This document shows, one piece after another, positions 1 through 9,953 of a stretch of 64,000 nt of DNA. Below the pieces are notes generated by a model. It saw only the letters and a program-made list of their open reading frames with translations. It searched no databases and was not told the DNA's origin. Origin of the DNA: Pseudoips prasinana (Eukaryota; Arthropoda; Insecta; Lepidoptera; Nolidae); assembly GCA_951640165.1 (NCBI GenBank), contig OX621247.1, positions 35,996,001 to 36,060,000 on the forward strand, written 5' to 3'. How positions within the stretch are numbered: position 1 is the first letter of the stretch; each line of letters opens with the position of its first letter. A program made the position numbers and the translations under genes.

Positions 1-1093
1 TCAAATACATTCCTAAAGTGGTAGCAGGATGATCAGACCTGTTACGAAGAGACGGTGTTTGGTCTAAAATAGTCATGAACTGATTTTTAGTTAAAGCCGT
101 CCAAAAATGGAAGTGGTTGTCATCAATTGTATCAATATTTTCAAAATCCATTTCAGACCTGCTTTTTAATCCCCATTTATACAAATTGATTATGTCAAGT
201 ACATGAGCATTATTAAAGCTTTCATGTATTGTCGGGGCATTCACAAGTTCTTCCCAATCATTTTGAACTAAATGCGGGTGGCAAATTCGTGCAAGTTCTG
301 GTATGTATAAATTGTGATTGTGCAACAGATAGAACTTGGCGTAGGTTGGCACGATGTGTAGTCATACCTCTGCAGTTTAGAAAAATACAGCGTCTCGCTG
401 TATTTGATACACGTCTATATCCAGTAACAGTAATAAAACCAGGACCTTGTTGATCCCCGACTTCTATTTGTTGGACCGCCTCTCCAACTTCTCCTTGATT
501 TGCGCCTTCTTGTATTGGCTCGGGTGGCACATTATCTAATTGCTGGTTTTGCAATGCTCGATCATATCTCTGCCAGCAAGGGTGGCATATAGATCTTGTA
601 CCGTCAAACGAAATCTGAAACAAGATAAAACATTCTGCACATATATATAAAAACTAAACACCTAACAACGAGATTATTAGAAAGTAGTTTCGAAAAGTCA
701 TTTTTATTGCACTGAATACCTTAATTGCTGTTCTTAATGCATAAACTATAAGTTCTCGAACTTTTGTAAGGTTAACTGGTATAGGTAAAATAATTAGCAT
801 TATGTTTGCTTCTGTACAATAATAGTTAAGATTGTGTAAAACAAAGCATAAATAAATAAACAATAAATCGGTCGATAAAGACTCGCTTCCTACCGCTCTG
901 CTCCTGCCTGTTTTCTTAGTAAATAGATAGATAGACGGTGTACTGACAGAGTACTTACCTCACGTGGTATGATTTCTTGTGATAACAACACTACAAGATC
1001 CCGGTACCTTTCGAGAAACACTCCATTAAGACAGTGTTTTCTTCGACGTAACACAGATCGATTGCACGACTCACAACTGTTTTGTCTTTCCAT
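1..1093 (-). pseudogene. 5' part of a DDE-transposase-like gene, runs off the window
   Basis: Two exons can be read. Exon 1 (959-1093) starts at an ATG and encodes 45 residues with a CxxC pair and an Arg-rich stretch (NRSVLRRRKH). It ends at a consensus donor (AG/GTAAGT). After a 344-base intron, exon 2 starts at 614 behind a TTTCAG acceptor, in phase, and encodes CHPC and CIFLNC cysteine motifs. Near 355 the frame shifts by one base. The shifted frame then stays open to position 1, with residues such as ARICHPHLVQNDWEELVNAP and LDFENI-like acidic stretches. From memory this resembles the N-terminal Cys-rich part of multicopy insect proteins that end in a DDE endonuclease. The catalytic domain would lie beyond the left edge, so the identification is tentative. 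The frameshift suggests a dead copy or a sequence error. Confidence 0.45.
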
Positions 1094-1201
1094 ATCAACG
1101 AAAATCCAATCCAAAAGCAAGTAACCAGAGTCTATAAAACACGCTAACGTAGTCGATAAAACAATAAACAAAACAAATCAGATAAACGTACAGGTCACAA
1201 C

Positions 1202-1356
1202 TGATGGGATTTAGTGTTATTGAAACAACTGCATTCGATTAATTATGATTTATTACTCTCCTTAGGAATGAATAACATAGTTTTATATTAGATCTATTAC
1301 ACACACATACTACTAGATAGATACTAAGATACACACATACATATTACTACACCTCA
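1202..1356 (-). repeat. Gypsy-1 outer 3' LTR
   Basis: 155 bases matching 7590-7744. It ends at the CAAC target duplication (1198-1201) and lies about 110 bases upstream of the start codon of the DDE-like gene at 1-1093. Confidence 0.88.
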
Positions 1357-1893
1357 CCTCAGGGGTGAAAAGAAAAAAAAAAAAAAATGTTGTAACAATA
1401 TTTTTTTTTTTTTGTATAAATTTTATTATTGTATATAAAAGTTTTATTATTGTTATGTTATATATGGTTTTGTTTTATTTTTATGGATTACATAAGGTTT
1501 ATTATTTTTCATAATTTTAACATTAACACCTAAATCCTCCAAAACAACAAATGGGGATTTAGTGTTATTGAAACAACTGCATTCGATTAATTACGATTTA
1601 TTACTCTCCTTAGGAATGAATAACATAGTTTTATATTAGATCTATTACACACACATACTACTAGATAGATACTAAGATACACACATACATATTACTACAC
1701 CTCACCTCGGGGGTGAAAAGAAAAAAAAAAAAGTTGTAACAATATTTTTTTTTGTATAAATTTTATTATTGTATATAAAAGTTTTATTATTGTTATGTTA
1801 TATATGGTTTTGTTTTATTTTTATGGATTACATAAGGTTTATTATTTTTCATAATTTTAACATTAACACCTAAATCCTCCAAAACAACAAATG
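1206..1893 (-). repeat. Tandem duplication of LTR plus pol tail in Gypsy-1
   Basis: Two head-to-tail copies of about 348 and 340 bases (about 1206-1553 and 1554-1893). Each contains an LTR, a T/A homopolymer stretch and the last ~100 bases of pol coding. The inner LTR spans about 1550-1706. The copies differ mainly in homopolymer length and a few bases. The pol reading frame ends in the inner copy, so the outer pol tail is untranslated. Confidence 0.85.
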
Positions 1894-4800
1894 GTCCAAG
1901 CCATTTAATATCTAACTTACTTGCTGTTTCATTTTTAATTAATATTAATTGTCCATTATTATATGTTACATTATTGACATATTTGTCATAAGAAGACTTA
2001 CGATTCTGCTTACTTAATATAAGGTTATTACGAGCATCTTGTTGTGCTACTTGCAACTTATATTTAAGGTCTAAAGGATAGCTTTCTGGGTTATATAAAG
2101 GTTCTATGCATTGACTTACTCTAGATGGTATTACACTAGGCCTACCAAAAACCAATTCAAAGGGCGTATATTTTGTTTCCGTATGAACCGTATTATTAAA
2201 ACTATAGCACCAAAATGGTAACCAATGACTCCATGTATCTTTTTGACCATTACAATGTATTCGCAAAAATGCTCCTAAATTTTTATGTGTATTTTCAAGT
2301 GCACCGATAGATTGGTGATGATATGCTGTAGAAGTCAATTTATTTATTTCTAAAATTTTACATACCTGTTCCATTACTGAAGAAACAAATTCGGTTCCAC
2401 GATCTGTCGCCATGGCATTTGGTATTCCAAATCTTAAAATAAAATTATCAACTAAAGCTTTTGCTGTACTTACGGTTTCCTTATTTTTTAAAGGATAAGC
2501 TTCAATAAACTTGGTTAATTCGCATTGTATTGTTAAAATATATACGTTACCTTCAATGTCTTTCTCAAAAGGACCTACGACGTCAAGATAGATCTTTTCA
2601 AAAGCATATGAAGCCGTTGTAGTTATCTCCATGGGCGCCTTGATATACCTACAATGCTTCATTTTTTTACATTTAACGCATTTAGCTACAAATTCTTGTA
2701 CATCAATGTCTAAACCAGGCCAATAAAATTTTCTTTTTATATTATTGGTCATTCTACGCACACCTGCATGTCCCGCTGTGGGTAGTAAATGAAAATCTTG
2801 TAAAATATAGTTTCTTTCCTCCTTATTATCAATTCTCCTAACTCCTCTTAATACAAAAATTCGGGGACCGGTCCAATTATTATTATCTTTAATTCCTCTT
2901 AATAAATCTTTTATAAAGTCTTCATATTCTTTATTTCTTACTATGCATAGTTCATTTATCTTTATATATTTGCAAAAATCATCTAACTTAGTCACAAATT
3001 CGTCTCGCGTAAATTGTGCTCTAAAGTTGAGATTAATAAACAATATTTTCTTATTCTTATTGTAAATAAAGCATTCCTTTTCTTCATTTATATTATTTTG
3101 AGCTCTTAATTTTTCTAATTCGTCACATCCCATAAAAGTCATTTCCACAGTATTACTAGGTATTTTTAGCACCTCAACTACTCGTGGTTGATCAGGCCAC
3201 GCCTCATTGGGCTTGCTACAACTAGCTTTTATAGTTTGGTTGTCAAATTCTAAACGCCTTTTTTCCGCTCTTGTCATTACTAGTATGATTTCGTCATTCA
3301 TTTGTTTTAAACTATCTGATGTTATAATTATTCTAGATAACGCATCAGCAACGCTGTTGTCTTTGCCCCTTATATATAAAATTTTAAAATTATACTCTTC
3401 TAATGCTAATCTGAATTTTAAAAGTCTACTTGATGGATCTTTCATTGAAAATAAATATACTAAAGGTCTGTGGTCAGTCATAATTGTAAATAATTTACCA
3501 TAAACGTAAGGCCTAAAATATTTCACTGCCCACACAATGGCAACTAATTCCTTCTGAATGGTGGGGTAGTTAAGTTCAGCTTTATTGAGTGGTCTACTTG
3601 CGTATGCAACTGGTTTCATATTTTTATTGCATAACACTGCGCCAATGGCTGTGCCAGAAGCGTCAGTTTGTATAACAAATTCATTATCATCAGAAAAATC
3701 TGGAAAATCTAAAATTGGTGGTGTCATTAACTTATTTTTTAATTTTTCAAATGATTTTTGACAATCGTTAGTCCAAACAAATGGTTCAAATTTACGAGTT
3801 AACTTATTTAATGGGCACGTTATGTCTGCAAAATTTTTAATAAATTTCCTATAATAGTTACAAAATGCTACAAATCTTTTCACTTCATCTGTGTTAGTTG
3901 GAATTGGGTAATTTTGTAAGACTTTAACTTTTGATGGATCGGGTAAAACTCCATTTTCAGATACAAGATGGCCTAAATAAAGAATTTCTTACTTCAAAAA
4001 GCTACATTTATCTGGATTCAATTTTAAGTTAGTTTTTCTTAACCTTTCTAACACGTCTGTCAAATTTTTGTTATGAATATCTAAATTTCTACCGAAAACT
4101 ACTAGATCATCTAAGTATATGAAACATCTATCATGAGTGAGTCCAGACATGGCTACTGACATTACTCTACTGAACGCGCTGGAACTGGTCTTGAGGCCCA
4201 TAGGTAATCTCTTCATCTTGTACTGGCCAGTGTTTGTAGTAAACGCAGTAAACTCTCTACTTTCTTTATCTAAAGCTACTTGGTAATATCCTTGATTAAG
4301 GTCTAAATGTGAGAAATAGATAGAACCCGAAAGAGAATCTAAAATCTCTGTAATGTTCGGCAATGGGAATTTGTCGTCTACAATACAGTCATTTAATTTC
4401 CTGTAATCGACAACTAAACGCCATTTCTTTTCGTTATCGCTTTTCTTTGGCACCAGCAAAATAGGACTAGACCATTCGCTTTTCGCCTCTTCTATAATAT
4501 CATTGTCAATCATTTTTTGAATTTCCTTATCCACCTCATTTTTTAATGAGTGTGGCAAACGATACTGTTTCACATAAACCGGACTTGTGTTTGGTTTTAA
4601 AGTAATCGATTGCTCATAAACGTTCGTAGTCGTTAACTTATCACCGGGTAAAAAGAACACATCTGAATACTTAGAGCATAATTGTTGAATAGAAATGCGC
4701 TCTTCTACATTTAAATGATTTAATTTTAAAATATCTAATAATATTTTTGCTCGCTTTAAATTATTTTGATTTGATTTGAAATTGCAAATATGATAATCCT

Positions 4801-5452
4801 GAATTGAATGCATCTCTGGTTGAAACATTGGTAAAGATATACTATGTTCATTGCTGTTTAAAATTTTTACCGGTACTCTATTGTTTTTTATTCTACTAAT
4901 ACATCCAGCTAAAAACACATTTTCTGCCAACTGCTTGCTAGGGATAACACAATCATTATTGGCTAAAGCATTATTTAAAAGTAAATAGTGAATTGATTCA
5001 CTCCGTGCAGGAATATGTAAAACTTCATTCGAATAATCGACCGTATCACGAAGTAATAAAGAATATTCCATTCCATATTTAGAAAACGTTATTATATTTC
5101 TTACCAAATTAATATTCGTCATGTAATGACACAGAAAATCTAAACCTAATATTCCATCCGCCTTTAAAGGTATGGTATCAAATACATGAAGTTTGATATC
5201 AAAATCAACACAGTGTTGGTCATCACGATGAGTCAATGTGAGATTAATAAATCCTTATGACTGAATCTGACCCCCAATACCATTTATGATAGTTTCGTCT
5301 CGAATGATGCAACTGTTGCTAGGTACAGCATCTTTCTTTATGACGGATAATGATGCTCCAGTATCAACCAACCAAAAGTATCTTCTATTACCATTATACA
5401 AAGTCAAAAATTTCGCTTTACCACTTAGCGCTAAAATGTTATGTTTCAGATC
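1793..5452 (-). pseudogene. pol: Gypsy-1 Pol (protease, RT, RNase H, integrase) with two stops
   Basis: A single reading frame runs from the Gag overlap to 1793. It is broken only by in-frame TAA codons at 5255-5257 (just after the protease) and 3989-3991 (between RT and RNase H). Domains in order: aspartic protease with DTGAS (about 5330-5345); RT with LVVDYRKLND, FSHLDLNQGYYQ and the catalytic YLDD (around 4100); RNase H with TDASGTAIGAVLC; a zinc-binding HHCC region (HLLPTAGHAG...CVKCKK); and the integrase core with YLDVVGPF, TDRGTEF and a Glu in ALENTHK. It ends in an Asn/Lys-rich tail. In an active element it would be made by -1 frameshifting from gag. The two nonsense codons should stop full-length translation in this copy. 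Confidence 0.88.
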
Positions 5453-6740
5453 GAAAAAACTGCATTGGATTCGTATTGGAACTTACAGACTCATTATTGC
5501 TAGACTGATTTGAATAAAACACTCGATGTGTATTACCCTTACCACGATTCTCGAACCTCGATCGATTTTCACTCGACGTTTGATGAACTCGTCCTCGCTG
5601 TGTGTTATTGTACGAACTTGTACCATTAGTACGGGCATGATAATATGAATTATTACCGCGAAAATTTCCTCTGGCAAAATTGTTAAAATTACCTCTAAAG
5701 TTACCTCTTCTGAAAGTATTAAAATTATTTGAATTCTGACGATAATTATATCGTCCTCGTTGTCCACGAGACTGTTGACCGAAGAATTGGCCTTGCTGGA
5801 AACTATTAAATTGAGACTTACCTCGTCCACGATGAGAAAACTGCATGACATTTTCACCCGTCGAAGATGATGCCGATGTCAACTCTTCATCCTTGGCGGC
5901 CTGAATCGCGTCTTTCAAGCTGTCGTAATTACGCGCTGCGATTATTGTGCTGAGCCGGGAATTACTTAACCCATCTGCAAATCGTTTAATGGCCATTTTC
6001 TCATTTAACGGTTTTAATACACCATAATTTTCAGAATTGCCATTTGCCTGAGCTATGGTTAAATTGGTGAATAGTTTTTCTAATTCGGTACCAAACTGAT
6101 CTATTGTACGCCAACCCTGAGTTGTACTCTGTAACCGTGATTGTATAGCAGTGAACGATTTTTTAGGTAATAAAGTGTCTTTTAATTGCTTAATCAACTC
6201 TGTTACCGACTTGTAATCATCACACATGCGTAATTTTGCATTTTCGGACAGTCTACTTTTTAAAACGAATTTAATCAGTAATAATTTTCCCGATTCCGAT
6301 AACATATCGGCATACATTTCTACCGAGTCAATGATACTTTTGATGTTACTTTCATTACTGTTCATAATCGGAATCAAACTACAGGCCGTTTTTAAATCGA
6401 ACTCCATGATTAAATCTGGGTTTGAGCTAGTTTCACAAAAATCACTTCCACTACTGTCGATATCAGAAACTACTTTATTTTCGGAACATAAATCAATAAT
6501 TTGTAAATAATAAGATTTTATCCCATTTTGTATTAAAATTAAAGATTCCAAAATTTTTGATTTTGAGCCTTGTTCTGAAGACAAAAATTGAATTATTTCC
6601 TGACTTCTATTATAAATTTCCTTAGTCTCTTCTAATCTATTTTTAATAACATTTCCTTTAAATCTTAATTTTCCTTTCTTAATTAAATATTTTCTTATAC
6701 TCTTAAGTTCTTTTAAACATTCAAGTAAATCATCTTCCAT
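5439..6740 (-). CDS. gag: Gypsy-1 Gag
   Basis: 433 residues, intact. It is the capsid/nucleocapsid precursor of an LTR retrotransposon. The middle holds the capsid-like region, with ESGKLLLIKFVLKSRLSENA and IAIKRFADGLS-like stretches shared almost residue for residue in pattern with the Gypsy-2 Gag (36064-37257). The last ~130 residues are Arg/Gly/Asn/Gln-rich (repeated RGNF, RGRGK, RGQRGR) and no CCHC knuckle is visible. RNA binding is therefore probably by the RG-rich tail (inference). The end overlaps pol: a run of six T on the minus strand (5454-5459) just before the Gag stop allows a -1 shift into the protease frame. The start ATG (6740) matches the Gypsy-2 start in context and length. 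Confidence 0.85.
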   Translation of the reverse strand: MEDDLLECLKELKSIRKYLIKKGKLRFKGNVIKNRLEETKEIYNRSQEIIQFLSSEQGSKSKILESLILIQNGIKSYYLQIIDLCSENKVVSDIDSSGSDFCETSSNPDLIMEFDLKTACSLIPIMNSNESNIKSIIDSVEMYADMLSESGKLLLIKFVLKSRLSENAKLRMCDDYKSVTELIKQLKDTLLPKKSFTAIQSRLQSTTQGWRTIDQFGTELEKLFTNLTIAQANGNSENYGVLKPLNEKMAIKRFADGLSNSRLSTIIAARNYDSLKDAIQAAKDEELTSASSSTGENVMQFSHRGRGKSQFNSFQQGQFFGQQSRGQRGRYNYRQNSNNFNTFRRGNFRGNFNNFARGNFRGNNSYYHARTNGTSSYNNTQRGRVHQTSSENRSRFENRGKGNTHRVFYSNQSSNNESVSSNTNPMQFFRSET

Positions 6741-7212
6741 TACCTTACAATAAATACATAATTACTTAAAGAATACATACCACAATCTCACTAAGTCACA
6801 GTGAGTTACCGTAGTAGGTGTTGTAGAGTGTAAGTCGATCCACGATACATTGAGACGATTAATGAGCAATTACAATAAATTGATTTGGTATTACTTTAAA
6901 CTTAGAGTCTATAGAATAATTATTTGGATGTCCATTATTGTTGAGGTTAATTTTAAAATAAAAAATGACGCATTAATACTATACATTAAACCGCACTTTA
7001 TCGCACTTTTATAATAATTTGACGCACTTAATTCAACTAATTTTGGCTGCCGCACGAAATACTATTTACTTAGGTATGTCTCTCATCGGGATACGTAGGT
7101 CGCGCTCGCGCTCCTCTCCACGTACATCTCTGGACCGGTTAAATGATCGCCGAAAATTATTCTGCATTATTTGGTCTCTGATCCAAGTATGGTGGCATTT
7201 CCTATACTGTTT
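6741..7212 (-). other. Gypsy-1 leader between small ORF and gag
   Basis: About 470 bases without a sustained ORF. They include the basic-residue extension of the small ORF beyond its TGA (down to about 7065). I see no other features. Confidence 0.5.
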
Positions 7213-7404
7213 TCATACGAAGTATAATGCACCTAGACCCAACAGAGTAGCGATGATTATGAGGACAATGCTGATACTTGACATATGCAGCTTAAACTGC
7301 TCCACATCTGCATTGTTTGAACCCGCAGCATTCTGGTTCAAAAATATCTGCTCTTTTTCATAGTTTGAACGGCACATTTTATACGATGATTTTAATTCGC
7401 GCAC
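7213..7404 (-). CDS. Small membrane-protein ORF of Gypsy-1 (truncated)
   Basis: This ORF lies between the 5' LTR and gag. From the upstream ATG at 7404 it is 63 residues. Alignment with the Gypsy-2 leader ORF (35510-35776) favours the second ATG at 7377. The two share a KEQ, a QNA.G motif, a Gln and His before the membrane segment, SI at its start, IA inside it, and A.Y.V at its end. The hydrophobic stretch is about 20 residues (SIVLIIIATLLGLGALYFV). A TGA at 7213-7215 ends it just after this stretch. The same frame beyond the stop stays open and is rich in Lys, Arg, Cys and His, like the tail of the Gypsy-2 protein, so this copy appears truncated by a nonsense change. Residue 2 from the second ATG is Cys, whereas Gypsy-2 has Gly. 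I do not recognise the family and its function is unknown. Confidence 0.6.
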   Translation of the reverse strand: MRELKSSYKMCRSNYEKEQIFLNQNAAGSNNADVEQFKLHMSSISIVLIIIATLLGLGALYFV

Positions 7405-7589
7405 TATTTAACAAAAATATATGTTAAATAAAATATATAATATATACTGTTCATAGTTTACACTTATTTTACATGCCGCATCCGAAATTAACTTCACTTT
7501 CTTGATTCATTGTTCGATTCATTTGGAGCCGTAACACTATACCGATACCGTATTCGCGTCGCGAGCCCCAAATATGGCACGGGTCGCCA

Positions 7590-7744
7590 TGAGGGGATTT
7601 AGTGTTATTGAAACAACTGCATTCGATTAGTTATGATTTATTACTCTCCTTAGGAATGAATAACATAGTTTTATATTAGATCTATTACACACACATACTA
7701 CTAGATTGATACTAAGATACACACATACATATTACTACACCTCA
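7590..7744 (-). repeat. Gypsy-1 5' LTR
   Basis: 155 bases, TGAGG...CCTCA termini on the element strand. It matches 1202-1356 with only a few substitutions. It is followed inward by the TGGCGACCC primer-binding site and outward by the CAAC target duplication. Confidence 0.9.
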
Positions 7745-7959
7745 CAACGATAGCTAACGAAGGACTGCGCAGAGGGCGGTGAGTCAGTGCGCGAGCGCAA
7801 CAAAACTAGTTTGGCCTAACTAATGTGCGAAAGAGACAGCGTATACATGCCTCTCGGCTCATCAGTGCACCATGCTGTATGCTATCGAAATTCTTTTATG
7901 CCTTTGATGGAATAAAATCCTCTGAAACCGTTTGTTTTTTTGTTTTAAATAAATAACTA
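7745..7959. other. Spacer between Gypsy-1 and mariner
   Basis: Short flank holding the right CAAC target duplication. No ORF or recognisable element. Confidence 0.4.
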
Positions 7960-8876
7960 TATACAATGAAAGGTCATATTATTCCCCTTAGTTTAAAACT
8001 ATTTTGATTAATGTCCGCCACTCTTCGCAAAGCGGGTCAGATACGCCCAATGACCTTTGGTTTAAGCGTTTTTAATCCGGAAATTTTGATGTCAAAGATG
8101 CACGTCGCTCTTGTCGCCCTATTGCGGATAAAATGGATGCCATTTTTGAAAAAGTGGAGCAAGATCGGCATATCAGTAGTTACGACGTAGCTGAAGAACT
8201 GGGAATAGACCACAAAACAGTTTTGGCGCATTTGAAATAAACTGGGTACACAATAAAGCTCAATATTTGGGCACCACACGAGCTCACTGAAAAAAACCTA
8301 ATGAACCGTGTACTCATTTGTGATTCTTTATTACGACGTAATGAAATCGAACCATTTTTGAAGAAGCTGATGAAAAGTGGATCACGTAAGACAAGAACGT
8401 GTGAAAAAGGTCGTGGTCAAAGGCCGGTCAGGCTTCACAGACTATGGCGCAACCCGGGTTAACTCGCAACAAGGTGATGCTATGTGTGTGGTGGGATTGG
8501 AAGGGCATTATTGACCATCGATTCTGATCCCTACTGCGAACAACTGATGAGATTCGAGTAAGAAGTTGAGGGAAAGCGGCCGGAATTAATCAACAGAAGG
8601 AATGTGGTTTTTCATCATGATAAGGCTAGACCTCACACATCTTTAGCCAATCAGCAAAAATTAAGAGAGTTTGGCTGGGAGGTGTTAATGCATCCGCCAT
8701 ATAGTTCTGACCTTGCACCTTCAGAATTCTACCTGTTTCGGTCTCTTCAGAATTCTTTAGTCAGTGTGAGGTTAATATCACGAGAGGACTGCCAAAACCA
8801 CTTGTCGCGGTATTTTGATCAGAAGTGTCAAAGTTTCTATAGCAATGGGATCATCATCATGTCTCTACCTACGAGA
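7960..8876 (+). pseudogene. mariner transposase remnant
   Basis: A degraded mariner-family transposase on the plus strand. Readable blocks in order: WFKRFQSGNFDVKDA and EKVEQDRHISSYDVAEELGI (helix-turn-helix region, about 8060-8200), then HELTEKNLMNRV and RNEIEPFLKKL, then an open stretch 8604-8879 with FHHDKARPHTSLA and HPPYSSDLAPSEFYLF. Several stops and frame changes separate the blocks. The third catalytic Asp of the DD34D triad is Glu here (LAPSE). The C-terminal Trp-Gln-Gln end is missing because the sequence stops at about 8876, where the zinc-finger exon begins. No terminal inverted repeats were found. Confidence 0.8.
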
Positions 8877-9161
8877 TAGCGCGCCTCATGCTATGGCTGA
8901 CCTGTGCGTGGTGTCTCCGCACGTGCTTGTTGAGGGACTGCTTGTGCTGGTAGGCGGCGGCGCACAGCGCGCAGGCGTGCGGCGGGCGCGCGCGGGCGTG
9001 GCGCGCGGCGTGGCGGCGCAGCGCGGCGCGCGACGTGAAGCGCTGCGCACAGCCCGGCCGGCTGCACGCGTGCGCGGCGCCCGCGTGCGTGGTCATGTGC
9101 GTGCTCAGCTTGTTCGTGCGGAAACGTTTGCCGCAAATCGGACAGATGTAAGGGAGAACAC
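8869..9161 (-). CDS. ZAD-C2H2 zinc-finger gene, last exon
   Basis: The exon starts at 9161 after an ACAAG acceptor. The incoming G completes a Gly codon, so the previous exon's HTG linker is followed by VLPYIC. It encodes three fingers: CPICGKRF...THMTTH, CSRPGCAQRF...RHAARH and CALCAAAY...KHVRRH. The region is extremely GC-rich, unlike the surrounding AT-rich DNA. The frame ends at a TAG at 8869-8871, which lies inside what looks like the mariner transposase sequence read antisense, so the last few residues may be transposon-derived. A possible donor (CAG/GTCAGC) lies just after the last finger, so a further exon cannot be excluded. The protein is probably a nuclear DNA-binding regulator. 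Confidence 0.75.
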
Positions 9162-9309
9162 CTTGTGCAACAAATGATACAGAATTCCTTATTAATATCC
9201 CAGTTTTGCCCAGTAAAAAGATGGCTAGCTCCCTCCTCATCAGAAATTGAGAAAAATACGATCAGATTAACAGTTGGATGTAATGATCTGCATACATGAG
9301 AAAATTATA

Positions 9310-9430
9310 TTTAAAAAAATGTGAGCCGTCACGGGACGCCTGGCAGATGTGAAACATCGACATTATTTTGTAAAAGTAATATGCAGAAAAGAACATATTG
9401 TGATAGGAACTAAATATGTCATAATCTACA
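9310..9430 (-). repeat. Dispersed repeat copy, also the target of Gypsy-3
   Basis: The reverse complement of this segment matches the sequence that flanks Gypsy-3 on both sides (15553-15583 joined to 20426-20510). It contains the phrases TTTCACATCTGCCAGGCG and TTTAGTTCCTATCACAA. It is non-coding and the family is unknown. Confidence 0.65.
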
Positions 9431-9953
9431 TATATAAATAAAAAGAGAAGTTCTGACTGATTGACTGACTCATCAACGCCCAGCCCAAACCCTTGGACCT
9501 AGAAAACTGAAATGTTGTATAAATGTTTTCTTTTTATAATGTAGACAAGGAAAAAGGAAGGATTTTTCGAAATTTAACCCCTAAGGGGGTAAAACGGGGG
9601 TGCAAAGTTAGTATGAAATTTTGCCGTATTTGAAGTTAAGGGCATGAAAATTGGTACTTGGCCTTCCAGTTAAAAATAAAAAATGACGTGTTTTAGGATT
9701 TTTGGAAATTCCACCTCCAAGGGCGAAAAATAGGGGATGTAAGTTTGTATGAAAAATGTGTCAATTTTTAAGTTAAATGCATGAAAATTGATATTTGGCA
9801 TCTCAGTTGAAAATTAAAAATATATATTTCAGAATTTTTGAGCATTCCACCCCTAAGGGCGTAAAATAGAGGATATAAGTTTCTATGTAAACTGCGATTT
9901 GAAGTTAACGCACGAAATTTGGTATTTGGCATTTCAGTTAAAAATTTAAAATA

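Larger units (their letters stand above)
1202..7744 (-). mobile_element. Gypsy-1: mdg1/412-like LTR retrotransposon
   Basis: A complete minus-strand LTR element. The 5' LTR is 7590-7744 and the outer 3' LTR 1202-1356, both beginning TGAGG and ending with a CCTCA-like terminus. A 4-bp target duplication CAAC flanks it (1198-1201 and 7745-7748). The base next to the 5' LTR starts a primer-binding site, TGGCGACCC (7581-7589 on the minus strand), which would suit a tRNA-Arg-type primer as in mdg1/412. In transcript order it holds a small membrane-protein ORF, gag, and a pol broken by two stop codons. The 3' end carries an extra LTR plus pol tail in tandem. I see about three differences between the LTRs, so it is older than Gypsy-2 and Gypsy-3 here. 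There is no env-sized ORF. Confidence 0.9.

Noticed and set aside
8815..9177. 120-residue plus-strand Arg/Ala/Val-rich ORF
   Set aside because: Antisense of the GC-rich last zinc-finger exon.
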